Shown here piece by piece: positions 1 to 8,863 of a DNA stretch of 64,000 nucleotides. Made by a program: the position numbers and the translations under genes. Every line of letters begins with the position of its first letter. The first letter of the stretch is position 1. This stretch comes from Gammaproteobacteria bacterium (GTDB lineage Bacteria; Gemmatimonadota; Gemmatimonadetes; Longimicrobiales; Gaopeijiaceae), in assembly GCA_028820325.1 (NCBI GenBank), contig JAPPJO010000025.1, positions 157,957-221,956 of the forward strand. Direction: 5' to 3'. The notes beneath the pieces are model-generated. The model worked only from the letters and a program-made list of their open reading frames with translations, ran no database searches and was not told where the DNA came from.

Positions 1-183
1 GACGATCTGGTCGCGACCGGCGGGAGCGCGGCCGCCGCGATCGAGTTGATCCGCGGCATGGGTGGTGAAGTCGTGGGGGCCGGCTTCGTCGTGGATCTGC
101 CAGAGCTACCCGGGCGGAAGCACCTCGAGGCGATGGGCGTCGAGGTCTTCGCCCTGTGCACGTTTCTCCACGCCGATCCCTGA
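1..183 (+). CDS. apt: Adenine phosphoribosyltransferase, C-terminal part (5' end outside window)
   Basis: This is the last 60 codons of a reading frame that enters from the left edge and stops at TGA 181-183. It opens directly in the PRPP-binding loop, DDLVATGGSAAAA, and continues with the GGEVVGAGFVVDLPEL and GRKHLE segments typical of adenine phosphoribosyltransferase. The family converts adenine and PRPP to AMP in purine salvage, in the cytosol. The start and the hood region are not visible. Xanthine or other type I phosphoribosyltransferases share the PRPP loop, but the tail after the loop fits APRT better. Confidence 0.85.
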   Translation, partial: DDLVATGGSAAAAIELIRGMGGEVVGAGFVVDLPELPGRKHLEAMGVEVFALCTFLHADP

Positions 184-206
184 GCCGTCCCGCTTAAGGC
201 TCCAAC

Positions 207-770
207 TCAGCGGGCCCGAGGGAAGATCTCCGGCGGAGGCACGCGGAAGGCGCCGGGAAACTCGTCCTCCACCAGCTTGAGCTTTCCGGTCCAGTCCTCG
301 ATGTCGATGCGGTACACGGCGGTGCGCTTCAACTCGCCCTCCGTGATTGCGCGGTAGTCGCGGCCGGGCCGCAGCTCGGGCGCGTACTTGTCGAGGAGCA
401 TCTGCAGCGCCTCGCGCTCCTCCACGGGATCCTCCACCACGCTCCCGTTCCCGAACGCCGTGACGCTGGCGAATTCGACGCTGAACTCCAGCGCCTCGTC
501 CGCCGGCAGCAGGCGCCCCATCTCGAAGGCCGAAAAACACACCGGCACGGAACGGGACAGGGTGTCGCGGGTCAGCCCCGTGCGCGCGGTATGGATGTAG
601 ACGGCGTGCCGGGCGGGATCGTACACGAACAGGTTGCTGTTCACGAGAGGCTGCTCGCCGCGGGTCATGGCGAGGACCCCGACGCGTGCCTGCCGGATGA
701 AGTCGCGGGTCCAGGCGTCGTCCCTGGCCCGGTCACGCCGGCGGATCTCGGTCCTGCCCCGTTCAGCCAC
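207..770 (-). CDS. Pyridoxamine 5'-phosphate oxidase-fold flavin-binding protein
   Basis: The 187-residue product has the split-barrel pattern of the PNPOx-like family: a strand near residues 29-36 (ARVGVLAM), then NSNLFVYDP, and a C-terminal AVYRIDIEDWTGK strand. Such proteins usually bind FMN or F420 and may reduce small substrates; the NimA-type group is the closest match by feel. The start is GTG at 768-770. It lies immediately after the TAA of the upstream cyclodeaminase gene (771-773), so the two are probably translationally coupled. The true substrate cannot be read from the sequence. Confidence 0.75.
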   Translation of the reverse strand: MAERGRTEIRRRDRARDDAWTRDFIRQARVGVLAMTRGEQPLVNSNLFVYDPARHAVYIHTARTGLTRDTLSRSVPVCFSAFEMGRLLPADEALEFSVEFASVTAFGNGSVVEDPVEEREALQMLLDKYAPELRPGRDYRAITEGELKRTAVYRIDIEDWTGKLKLVEDEFPGAFRVPPPEIFPRAR

Positions 771-1745
771 TTAGATGTCCAGCTCGACGCCGATCCCGGC
801 GGCGCGCGCCCGGTCGTAGACGAGTCTTGCCGTGGCCATGTCCTCGAGCGCCAGCCCCAGATGGATGGCGATGATGCGATCGCCCGCCGCCCGCCGTCCG
901 ACCTTGCCCGCGATCACGTCGCTCAGCTCGGCGCGGGGCGTCGGCGTGTCGCGGAAGTAGCCGCTCCCGCTCTGGTAGTAGGCAAACTGCGCGCTGTCGT
1001 CGGTGGTCAGCAGATCCGCCTCGCGAAACGCGTCCGCCTGCCAGTAGGAGTCGAAGTCCAGCGGGCAGGCGAAGGCGCCGGGCGAAAGCCATCCGGGCGG
1101 GATGGCGGGGTCGGGATCGAGCAGGATGGGGCCGCTGGTGATGACGATGTCCATCCCCCGCACCGCCTCCGCAACGGTTCCCACCGGCCGCACCTCGACG
1201 CCCATGCGCTCGCCCATCTCCTCGGCATAGGCGTGCATCACGGCCTGGTCGATGTCGTACGCGTGCACCCGCTCCACAGGGAACAAGGTGCACAGGGCCT
1301 CGAGGTTGCTGCGCCCCTGAACGCCGCAGGCGACGATGCCGACGCTCGCCGCATCCGGACGGGCGAGGTATTTGCCCGCCAGCGCCGACGCGGCCCCCGT
1401 GCGCATGGCCGTGATCCAGGTCGCGTCCATCACCGCGAGCGGCAGCCCCGTCTGCGGGTCGTTCAGCGTGATCAGCCCGCTGATGTAGGGCAGTCCGTGA
1501 GCGGGATTGTTGGGATAGGCCGAGATCCACTTGATCCCTGCGGCATTCTGACGCTCGACGTAGGCCGGCATCGCGTGCAGGAAGGAGTCCGGCCGCGGAT
1601 GGATGCCCGGCTTGGGCGGCATTTCCACCCGGCCCGCCGCCTTCTCCCGGAACATGAACTCGAGCGCGTCGATGATCTCCGCCATGGAAACCCCGGCTTG
1701 CTCGACGTGGGCACGCGACAGGTAGAGGATGTTTCGCTGGGACAT
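771..1745 (-). CDS. Ornithine cyclodeaminase / mu-crystallin family protein
   Basis: The product is 324 residues, the usual family length. Visible landmarks are the substrate-contact stretch MRTGAAS (about 114-120), the Rossmann loop GIVACGVQGRSNLEA (about 136-150) for NAD(P), and a late DDSAQF/IAIHLG region. Family members are NAD(P)-dependent ornithine cyclodeaminases, alanine dehydrogenases or imine reductases, so the exact reaction is open. The ATG at 1743-1745 fits the family N-terminus; the same frame continues upstream but that extension looks non-coding. It sits 47 nt downstream of the HEAT/cyclophilin lipoprotein gene and abuts the flavin-binding protein, which suggests one transcript. 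Confidence 0.88.
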   Translation of the reverse strand: MSQRNILYLSRAHVEQAGVSMAEIIDALEFMFREKAAGRVEMPPKPGIHPRPDSFLHAMPAYVERQNAAGIKWISAYPNNPAHGLPYISGLITLNDPQTGLPLAVMDATWITAMRTGAASALAGKYLARPDAASVGIVACGVQGRSNLEALCTLFPVERVHAYDIDQAVMHAYAEEMGERMGVEVRPVGTVAEAVRGMDIVITSGPILLDPDPAIPPGWLSPGAFACPLDFDSYWQADAFREADLLTTDDSAQFAYYQSGSGYFRDTPTPRAELSDVIAGKVGRRAAGDRIIAIHLGLALEDMATARLVYDRARAAGIGVELDI

Positions 1746-1792
1746 GACGCTGGTCTCGCGGGTGCGCGGGGATGGGGTCGGGTGACGGGAGC

Positions 1793-3949
1793 CTACTCGG
1801 GCGCCGGTTCCAGAACGCTTACCTCTTCCATGACGGCCCCTTCGAGGACGCCGTCGACCACCTCCATCCCTTCCACCACCCTGGCGATGATGGTGTAGTT
1901 GTGGTCGAGGCGGGGGTTGTCCACCAGGTTCACGAAGATCTGGCCGTCGCCGGTGTCGCGCCCCCGGGTCGAGATGCCGACGGTGCCGCGCACGTGCGAG
2001 CGCATGGTCAGTTCGTCGCGCGTATAGGGCCCGTCCCCGTGGTACTCGTTCGCCCCCGGGCTGCCCCCCTGGATGACGAAGTTGGGAACCACCCGATGGA
2101 AGGTGAGACCGTCCAGGTATCCTTCGCGCGCGAGGCGGACGAAGCGCGCCGTGTTGGCGGGCGACTCGAACGGGAGCAGCTCGAGGACGATCTCGCCGCC
2201 CCCGGCGATGCGGATCACGGCCCGGGAAGCGGCCATCTCGCGCATCTCCTCGAAGGTGGGCATCGGCGCCCGCTCCGGCGGCGAGGGACGAGCCCAGCGA
2301 AGGTCGCTTCCGGTCCACTCGTTGCGGAGGTATTCGGCGACCAGGGCAACCACCGGATCGTAGTCCTCCATGTAGGGCTGTACGCGATCGAGGTCGTCCA
2401 GGGAACCCAGTTCGCGTATCCTCTGCAGGAGTTCCAGGCGCACGTCCCGGTGGGTCTCCTTGCGATCGGCGCTCATGCGCTCGAGCGCGGCGAAGGCGGC
2501 CGGCAGCACGTCCGGATGCGGGCTTCCGGCGAGCGATCGGGCCGCCGTCAGCACCAGTTGCGGATCGTCCGCGCCCAGGGCGTCGAGGTAGACCGAGTCG
2601 GCGTCGTTGCCCACCAGCGGCGCGAGCCCGGCGATGGCCGCCTCACGCACGTTCCAGTGCTCGTCACCGGCCAGCGCCAGGAGCGCGGGCACGAGTTCCA
2701 GGCGGGCCGCGGCGCGCGCGGCGTACATGCGCATCTGCCAGACCGGATGAGCGGAGAATGCGGGCAGCCGGCGGGCGGCCGTGAAGGACGACACCGCGGC
2801 CAGCGCCACCAGGCTGCGCGCCGCCCGGTGCCAGTCGCCGGCCGACACGGAATCGGCCCGCTGGGCCAGTGCGTCGAGAGGCGTCAGAGCGGTCTCCGGC
2901 GGACAACCGGCGAGGCGGTCGATGGCCTCCAGAGCCACGTGCGCGCTCGGGTCCTGGAGCAACGCCGCCAGCTCCACGCACGCCTGGCTGCCGTCCACAC
3001 GTTCGCTCAGCGCTCGCACGGCCTCCACCCGCACCAAGTGACTCGTGTCGGCGAGCGCCTGCGCGAGCGGAGCCCGCACCTCGTCGAGCGCGCCTTCCCC
3101 GATGGCGAGGACGGCGAGGCGTCGCACCTGCGCGTCCTCGTCCGCCAGCGCGGCCGCGATCACGTCTTCGGCGGGTCTTCCCGCGCTCACCAGTCCCGCC
3201 AGGGCGAGCCGCCGCACCTGCGCGCCCTCCTCGCCGTCCGCCCCGCGGTAGCCGGCCAACTCCGCGAGTGCCGCCAACACGAACGGGGGAGGCGTGAACT
3301 GCGACTGCGTGCGAACCAGGTTTTCCAGCGCGCGAGTCCCGCCTAGAACTACGGGGTGGGGCACCGACCGCAGGGTTACGGCCCCGCCTCCCGTGAGTCC
3401 CGCGACCAGATTCTCGAGCAGCAGGTCGTAGGCCTGCCGCACCTCATCGGCATCCCGGTACGAGAGCCGGCCCATCGCCTCCAGGACCGCGCCCCGCACC
3501 TCGGGATCCCTCTCGCGGGGCAGGTAGTTGATCAGCGCCGCCATCGCCCGGCGGGGGTCGCTGCCGGCAACCGCCTGCGCGCTGGCGTTGATGGCCTCGA
3601 CCCTGATGTCGGCGTAGGAACTCTCCAGCATGGACCCGATGTCCACCAGAACCGCAGGATTCTCCTGGCGCCCCAGCGCGCGCACGGCGATCCGCTGCAC
3701 CTCCGGGTCGGGCCAGGAGATTCCCTCGAGGAACGTGAAGTGCGCGGCGGGGTCGCGCGAACGGGAGTCCTCGGCCTCGAGGACGCGGTGCAGGATCTCC
3801 TCGCTCCCGGGGAGCAGCCGGACCTCCCCCGCATCCCCCCCGTCGCCGCACCCGGCGACCAGACCGCTGCCCAGGGTGACCGCGCAGATCAGGAATCCTC
3901 TGCGACCTGAGCGCCAGGCCGACCCGAAGCACCACAGTCTATCGAGCAT
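1793..3949 (-). CDS. Lipoprotein with HEAT-like repeats and C-terminal cyclophilin-type peptidyl-prolyl isomerase
   Basis: The product is 718 residues. The N-terminus has a hydrophobic stretch ending in a lipobox, GSGLVAGCGD, so it is probably a membrane-anchored lipoprotein. The middle (roughly 60-560) is a long series of alanine/leucine-rich helical pairs such as RRLAVLAIGEGALDEVRAPL, typical of HEAT/armadillo repeats. The last ~145 residues are a cyclophilin domain with FHRVVPNFVIQGGSP and GTVGIST landmarks. It likely assists folding of exported proteins, with the repeats acting as a scaffold. I chose ATG 3947-3949 because it precedes the signal sequence and has GGAAGG upstream; an in-frame extension to 4159 would bury the signal. 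Confidence 0.88.
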   Translation of the reverse strand: MLDRLWCFGSAWRSGRRGFLICAVTLGSGLVAGCGDGGDAGEVRLLPGSEEILHRVLEAEDSRSRDPAAHFTFLEGISWPDPEVQRIAVRALGRQENPAVLVDIGSMLESSYADIRVEAINASAQAVAGSDPRRAMAALINYLPRERDPEVRGAVLEAMGRLSYRDADEVRQAYDLLLENLVAGLTGGGAVTLRSVPHPVVLGGTRALENLVRTQSQFTPPPFVLAALAELAGYRGADGEEGAQVRRLALAGLVSAGRPAEDVIAAALADEDAQVRRLAVLAIGEGALDEVRAPLAQALADTSHLVRVEAVRALSERVDGSQACVELAALLQDPSAHVALEAIDRLAGCPPETALTPLDALAQRADSVSAGDWHRAARSLVALAAVSSFTAARRLPAFSAHPVWQMRMYAARAAARLELVPALLALAGDEHWNVREAAIAGLAPLVGNDADSVYLDALGADDPQLVLTAARSLAGSPHPDVLPAAFAALERMSADRKETHRDVRLELLQRIRELGSLDDLDRVQPYMEDYDPVVALVAEYLRNEWTGSDLRWARPSPPERAPMPTFEEMREMAASRAVIRIAGGGEIVLELLPFESPANTARFVRLAREGYLDGLTFHRVVPNFVIQGGSPGANEYHGDGPYTRDELTMRSHVRGTVGISTRGRDTGDGQIFVNLVDNPRLDHNYTIIARVVEGMEVVDGVLEGAVMEEVSVLEPAPE

Positions 3950-4062
3950 CCCGTCCAACCCTTCCTTGCGTTTCGTTCCCGTTATGCCTGTCGCCCGACC
4001 CACCGCCCCGGCCGGGTACCCTGCATCGCCGCGCGGCGTTCGCCTGTGGCGAAACACGGAAT

Positions 4063-4090
4063 AGATTAGAGTACGTAGCCCCGTTGACAA
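4063..4090 (-). promoter_or_regulatory. Candidate promoter for the HEAT/cyclophilin operon
   Basis: Read on the minus strand, TTGTCA (4090-4085) is followed by a 16-nt spacer and TAATCT (4068-4063). This lies about 115 nt upstream of the lipoprotein start, in the divergent gap with the plus-strand membrane gene. The -35 box is good and the -10 box is weak, so this is only a candidate. Confidence 0.3.
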
Positions 4091-4146
4091 GAATCGCGCG
4101 CGCTGGTACCGCGATCCACGACCCCCGAAACCCCGGACGCGACACG

Positions 4147-5742
4147 ATGGCGACCGCAATTCCGGCCACCGGTCTCGACACCCCGATCGCCGACCCGCTT
4201 CGCCGCGCCCTCCGCGGCCTGGGCGGCCGTGCCACCGTCGGTGACCTCATGGCCGCCACCGGACTCGCCCAGGCGGACGCCGAGTCCGGCCTCAAGGGGC
4301 TGCTGGAAACCTACCAGGGACACGTGGAGGTCGGGGAAGAGGGCGATATCGTGTACGCCTTCCAGCGCCGCCTGCTGCGACGCGACCACACGCCCTTCTG
4401 GATTCGCTTCCGGACGGCCGCGGCGCGCGTGCTCAAGACCGCCTTCAAGATCTGGATCGTGGTCATGCTGGTGGTCTATTTCGTCGTCTTCGTGACCCTG
4501 CTGATCGCGGCCCTGATCGCCGCCTCCAGGGGGAACGACCGCAACGGCGGCTCCATCCTGGGCGGCGGACGGCGCGGCGGGGGCTTCAACTTTCCCTTCC
4601 TGTTCTGGATCTGGGCCCCGGACTGGCGCCTCGGCCATCCGTATTACGGCAACCGCTTCGAGCGCCGCAGCGGCAGGAAGGTGCCCTTCTACAAGAAGGT
4701 GTTCGCCTTCGTCTTCGGCCCCGACCGGCCGCGCGCCAGCCTGCGGGACCGCGACCGCAGCGTCATCCGCCTCATCCGGGCGCGCAAGGGAACGCTCACC
4801 GTGCCCGAGCTCGTGCGCCACAGCGGGCTGACGGTCCCGGAGGCGGAGGAGGAGATGGGGCGGCTGATGGGAGCTTACGCGGGTGATGTGCACGTCTCCC
4901 GGGGCGGCGAACTGGTCTACAGCTTCGGCGAACTGCTCGTGAGCGCCCACGGCAAGGTCAGAGCGCGCGAACCCGCGCCGGCGTGGCAGCGCCTTGAGAA
5001 GGCGGCCGAGTTCACCGGCAACAAGACCGGAACCAACGTGCTCATCGGTTCTCTGAACGGGTTCAACCTGCTGGCGGCTCTCTCCGCCCCGGTGCTGATC
5101 TTTCCCCCGCTGGGTCTGGGGGGACTGGGGGCCGAGATCGGCCTGATCTGGGTGCCCGCGGTCTTCAGCACGCTCTTCTTCTCGGTGCCGCTCGGCAGAT
5201 GGGTGGGGCACCGGGTCGAGAACGCCCGCCGACGCCTGCGCAACGTGCGCAAGGTGCTGCTGGGGATGGTCTTCCGGCAGAGCCTCGGGGGCGGAGCTGC
5301 GCTCTCGGCGGAGCGCGCCACGGACGATGTGCGCATCGCGCTGGTCGACCCGAACATCGGTGCGGCCGATGTGCGCAAACAGCTCCAGGGCATCGCCGCC
5401 GAGTTCGACGCCGAGGTGGAGCCCGCCGACTCCGGCCAGATCATCTACCGCTTCCCCTCGATTCGCTCGGCCCTCCTTGGAGGAGAAGAGGTGCGGTCCG
5501 CCCTCCGCCTCGACAAGCGTTCGGTCGGACGCGTGGTCTATTCGAGCGCGGACACCCCTGAGGAGGAGTCGGCCAGGGCCATGGCCAACTTCGACCGCGA
5601 GCTGCGCAAGTCCGTGTCCGCCCCCGACTCGGTGCGCTACCTGGACGACCTCGAGCTCGCCGGCATCGAGACTCCCTCCCCCTCGGGACGCCAGGTGAAG
5701 CCGCGGCGTCGGGCAGGGCCGAGGCGCCCGCACAGGTGGTGA
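4147..5742 (+). CDS. Unrecognised membrane protein with three winged-helix-like repeats
   Basis: I do not recognise the family. The 531-residue product has three similar modules, at about 17-73, 197-258 and 398-450. Each pairs a short helix-turn-helix-like stretch with a strand ending in a pattern like GDIVYAF, GELVYSF or GQIIYRF. A strong membrane segment lies at about 100-126 (KIWIVVMLVVYFVVFVTLLI), and a second, longer hydrophobic region at about 300-350 may cross the membrane twice. The C-terminus is rich in Arg/Lys. ATG 4147 is preferred over a TTG at 4084. The stop overlaps the next gene by 7 nt, so the two are probably co-translated. Confidence 0.75.
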   Translation: MATAIPATGLDTPIADPLRRALRGLGGRATVGDLMAATGLAQADAESGLKGLLETYQGHVEVGEEGDIVYAFQRRLLRRDHTPFWIRFRTAAARVLKTAFKIWIVVMLVVYFVVFVTLLIAALIAASRGNDRNGGSILGGGRRGGGFNFPFLFWIWAPDWRLGHPYYGNRFERRSGRKVPFYKKVFAFVFGPDRPRASLRDRDRSVIRLIRARKGTLTVPELVRHSGLTVPEAEEEMGRLMGAYAGDVHVSRGGELVYSFGELLVSAHGKVRAREPAPAWQRLEKAAEFTGNKTGTNVLIGSLNGFNLLAALSAPVLIFPPLGLGGLGAEIGLIWVPAVFSTLFFSVPLGRWVGHRVENARRRLRNVRKVLLGMVFRQSLGGGAALSAERATDDVRIALVDPNIGAADVRKQLQGIAAEFDAEVEPADSGQIIYRFPSIRSALLGGEEVRSALRLDKRSVGRVVYSSADTPEEESARAMANFDRELRKSVSAPDSVRYLDDLELAGIETPSPSGRQVKPRRRAGPRRPHRW

Positions 5743-8558
5743 ACCGCTCGAGCCGGACGGGTCTGCGCCCGCCGGGTGCAGTGCGTCCGGCCGGGTCGAT
5801 GGCTGCGCTCCTGCTGGTCGCCTCCCTCCCGTTGCTCCTCATCCCCGGGTCTCTGGCCGCGCAGCAGAACGACGGCGGCGGCGTCCCCGCGCTTGCGGTC
5901 GTGCCCCACGCGGAAGCCCCGGAGGCGCGCGCCCTCCGAACGCCCACCGACATCCGGATCGACGGCCGGCTGGAGGAGGCGCCGTGGAACGACGCGGCTC
6001 CGGTGACGGAGTTCACCCAGATGGACCCTGACGAGGGCTTCCCGGTCAGCGAGCGCACCGAGGTCCGATTCCTGTACGACGACGACGCGCTCTACGTGGG
6101 CGCGAGGCTGCTGGACTCGGCGCCGGTCACCACCCGGCTCGCCCGCCGTGACGCCGGGGTGCCCGACTCGGACTTCTTCACCCTGACCGTCGACAGTTAC
6201 CACGATCACCGCACCGCCTATCGCTTCTCCACCAACCCCTCGGGGATGAAGCGCGACGAAGTCCTGAGCGGCGGCTCCGGCATCTTCGGGGGAGGCAGAG
6301 GGGACGGCCGCGGAGACGGCTCCTGGGACCCGGTCTGGGACGTCGCCACTACAGTCACGGACGAGGGCTGGTTCGTGGAGATGCGCATCCCCTTCAGCCA
6401 ACTGCGCTTCAGTACGGCCGACGACCAGCTGTGGGGTCTTCAGATCGAGCGCACCATCAATCGCAACCAGGAGCGCGCCGTCTTCTCCTTCACGCCAAAG
6501 CTGGAACCCGGCGGCGTGGCCCGATTCGGGCACCTCTCCGGAATCGCCGGCGTCGCTTCCGGACGCAGGCTCGAGATCCTGCCCTACGCAGGGCTGAGCG
6601 CCGAGTACATTCGCCGAACGGCGCCGGCCGACGTCGCGTTCGACAACCCGTTCCGCTCGGGCTCCGACTACTTCGGGCGGGCGGGCGCCGACCTCAAGTA
6701 CCGGCTGGGCTCGAACCTCACCCTCGACGCCACCGTCAATCCCGACTTCGGCCAGGTCGAGGTGGACCCGGCGGTCATAAACCTCACGGCCTTCGAGACC
6801 CGCTTCGACGAGCGGCGCCCCTTCTTCGTGGAGGGCGGGGAGATCTTCCAGTTCGCGCGCGGCGGACCCGGGGGCAGTACCGGGCGTCCCCCGACGGTCA
6901 TGTACTCGCGCCGCATCGGCCGGCGGCCGCAGGGGCCGATGGCGTCGGACGCGGTCTTCTCGGACGCACCCACCTCGACCACCATCCTCGGGGCCGCCAA
7001 GGTCACCGGGAAGGTGGGGGACGGCTGGTCGGTCGGGCTGCTGGAGGCTGTGACCGGGCGCGAAATGGCCCCCTACGTCGACGCCGTCGGGATCCGGGGC
7101 GAAGCCGAACTCGAACCCGCCACCAACTACCTGGCGGGCCGCGTGCGCCGCGACCTCCGGGACGGCCTCACCCAGCTGGGCGCCATGGCCACGGCCGTCA
7201 ACCGCAACCTCTCCGGCAGCATCCTGGGCGACCGCCTGCACTCTTCGGCGTATGTCGCCGGGGTGGACTTCATCCACGAGTGGGAGGACCGCTCCTGGCG
7301 CATCAACGGCGCCCTCTCGCAGAGCCTCGTCTCGGGCAGCGAGGCGGCCATTATGCGCACACAACATTCCTCGGCCCGGTACTTCCAGCGCCCCGACGAC
7401 AACCGCGTGCTGGACCCCGACGCCACCTCGCTGGGCGGTCACTACGCCATGTTCGACGTGAACAAGCAGTCGGGATCGTTCACGGCGCGCATCGCCATGG
7501 CGAGCATCAGCCCGGGCTACGAGGTCAACGACATCGGCTTCCAGACCGAAGCCGACCGCATCATGCTCGACACCCACCTCACCTGGCGCCAGCCGCGTCC
7601 CGGAAGCTGGCTGCGCAACTGGTCGGTGTCCGGCGGCCCGGACGGGAAGTGGAACACGGCCGGCGACCGCCTGCACTCGGAGTTCAACGCCAACCTGAAC
7701 TGGCAGTGGCTGAACTACTGGGGCGGCTCGGTCCGAGGGGTCATCCGCGCTCCCACCGACAACGACCGCCTCACCCGCGGCGGCCCCCTCGCCCGTGAAC
7801 CCCAGTCCTATGCCGGCAACGCGAACCTCTCCTCCGATTCCCGGCAGCCCGTGAGCGGACGGGCCAGCTACAACTGGGCCTTCGACGAAGCCGGATCCTG
7901 GAGCCACACCGGATCGCTGAACGTCACCTACAAGTCGGGCGAGAAGCTGGAGCTGCGTCTGGGTCCCAGGCTCACCCGCAGCTACGCCGAGGCCCAGTAC
8001 GTGACCTCGCGCTCCGACCCGCTGGCCACCGCCACCTTCGGCCGACGCTACATCTTCGCGCCCATCGATCAGACCACGCTGGCGCTCGACACCCGGCTGA
8101 ACGTCACCTTCTCGCCCACACTGACGCTGCAGGTGTACGCCCAGCCGCTCATCTCCAGCGGAGATTACGGGGGCCTGAAGGAGTTCCGGACCCCGGGAAC
8201 CTTCGACTTCCTGCGCTACGGCGAGGACGCCGGCACGATGTACCGGCTCGACAACGGTGGCTTCCTGATCGATCCCGACGGCGCCGGCGGGGCCCCCGAA
8301 ATCACCATCCGCGACCAGGACTTCAACGTGCGCAGCCTGCGCGGCAACGCGGTGCTGCGCTGGGAGTGGAGCCCCGGCTCGACGCTCTTCCTGGTGTGGC
8401 AGCAGCGCCGCTACCACCGCGCGCTGCGGGACGCCTGGGACCCGCTCGCGTCCGACGGCATCGGCGACTTCGACTTCCGCTACGACGCCCGCGAACTGGT
8501 GCGCATCCGCCCGGACAACATCTTCCTGGTCAAGGTGAACTACTGGCTGAACCTGTGA
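5736..8558 (+). CDS. DUF5916-type outer-membrane protein with CBM9-like N-terminal domain
   Basis: The 940-residue product has a signal sequence (LLLVASLPLLLIPGSLAAQQ). A CBM9-like domain follows at about 60-230, with IRIDGRLEEAPWNDAAPVTEF and WFVEMRIPFSQLRF as landmarks. The remaining ~700 residues alternate aromatic beta strands as in an outer-membrane barrel, including RPFFVEGGEIFQF, the hallmark of DUF5916 proteins. It ends in a strand, DNIFLVKVNYWLNL, with a polar tail. The role is probably surface binding or uptake of glycans or other polymers; it is uncharacterised in most species. The GTG at 5736 overlaps the preceding stop; ATG 5799 is a possible alternative start within the signal region. 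Confidence 0.87.
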   Translation: MVNRSSRTGLRPPGAVRPAGSMAALLLVASLPLLLIPGSLAAQQNDGGGVPALAVVPHAEAPEARALRTPTDIRIDGRLEEAPWNDAAPVTEFTQMDPDEGFPVSERTEVRFLYDDDALYVGARLLDSAPVTTRLARRDAGVPDSDFFTLTVDSYHDHRTAYRFSTNPSGMKRDEVLSGGSGIFGGGRGDGRGDGSWDPVWDVATTVTDEGWFVEMRIPFSQLRFSTADDQLWGLQIERTINRNQERAVFSFTPKLEPGGVARFGHLSGIAGVASGRRLEILPYAGLSAEYIRRTAPADVAFDNPFRSGSDYFGRAGADLKYRLGSNLTLDATVNPDFGQVEVDPAVINLTAFETRFDERRPFFVEGGEIFQFARGGPGGSTGRPPTVMYSRRIGRRPQGPMASDAVFSDAPTSTTILGAAKVTGKVGDGWSVGLLEAVTGREMAPYVDAVGIRGEAELEPATNYLAGRVRRDLRDGLTQLGAMATAVNRNLSGSILGDRLHSSAYVAGVDFIHEWEDRSWRINGALSQSLVSGSEAAIMRTQHSSARYFQRPDDNRVLDPDATSLGGHYAMFDVNKQSGSFTARIAMASISPGYEVNDIGFQTEADRIMLDTHLTWRQPRPGSWLRNWSVSGGPDGKWNTAGDRLHSEFNANLNWQWLNYWGGSVRGVIRAPTDNDRLTRGGPLAREPQSYAGNANLSSDSRQPVSGRASYNWAFDEAGSWSHTGSLNVTYKSGEKLELRLGPRLTRSYAEAQYVTSRSDPLATATFGRRYIFAPIDQTTLALDTRLNVTFSPTLTLQVYAQPLISSGDYGGLKEFRTPGTFDFLRYGEDAGTMYRLDNGGFLIDPDGAGGAPEITIRDQDFNVRSLRGNAVLRWEWSPGSTLFLVWQQRRYHRALRDAWDPLASDGIGDFDFRYDARELVRIRPDNIFLVKVNYWLNL

Positions 8559-8562
8559 GGGC

Positions 8563-8568
8563 TTGACA
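8563..8568 (+). promoter_or_regulatory. TTGACA -35-like box ahead of the first VapBC-type module
   Basis: A perfect TTGACA lies just after the DUF5916 stop and 58 nt before the antitoxin start. No good -10 box is present at 16-18 nt; the best placed hexamer, GAGAGT, is poor. It is useful mainly as a pointer to the likely promoter, together with the adjacent inverted repeat. Confidence 0.3.
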
Positions 8569-8587
8569 GCATTGCCTGCGGATGCGA

Positions 8588-8614
8588 GAGTGTGATGGCA
8601 TTGCATGCACACTC
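8588..8614 (+). promoter_or_regulatory. Inverted-repeat operator candidate of the first VapBC-type module
   Basis: GAGTGTG (8588-8594) and CACACTC (8608-8614) form a perfect 7-bp inverted repeat separated by 13 nt, ending 12 nt before the antitoxin start. Ribbon-helix-helix antitoxins commonly bind such repeats with their toxin to repress their own operon; that role here is inferred from position. Confidence 0.45.
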
Positions 8615-8626
8615 GGATGACGCAAG

Positions 8627-8863
8627 ATGGCTCAACTCACGGTTCGCAAGGTGCCTCATCAGATCATGGACGCCCTGAAACAGCGCGCAGCCGCCAACGG
8701 ACGGTCTGCCGAAGCCGAACACCGGGAGATTCTGCGCCGAGCGCTCCTCCCGGCCGAAGGGAACTTCGGCGAGCGCGCCAAGTCTTTGCGGCAGCGGCTC
8801 CACTCCTGCATCGACAGCACCGACACGATCCGCGCTGACCGGGACCGGGACGCGCCTGAGTGA
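8627..8863 (+). CDS. Ribbon-helix-helix antitoxin (FitA/VapB-like)
   Basis: The product is 78 residues. It begins with the short beta strand AQLTVRKVP and helix-turn-helix HQIMDALKQRAAANGRSAEAEHREILRRAL, typical of FitA/StbC-like antitoxins. The C-terminal half is polar and probably wraps the toxin. It would neutralise the PIN toxin and repress the operon. Its stop overlaps the toxin GTG by 4 nt (GTGA at 8860-8863), the usual coupling in these modules. The name is by family resemblance, so no gene symbol is given. Confidence 0.85.
   Translation: MAQLTVRKVPHQIMDALKQRAAANGRSAEAEHREILRRALLPAEGNFGERAKSLRQRLHSCIDSTDTIRADRDRDAPE

Noticed and set aside
591..1898. Plus-strand open frame over the cyclodeaminase and flavoprotein genes
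   Set aside because: Composition is shadow-like and both minus-strand genes have clear family matches.
4084..4146. TTG start that would extend the three-repeat membrane protein
   Set aside because: The TTG is part of the -35-like region of the divergent gap, and ATG 4147 fits the repeat start better.
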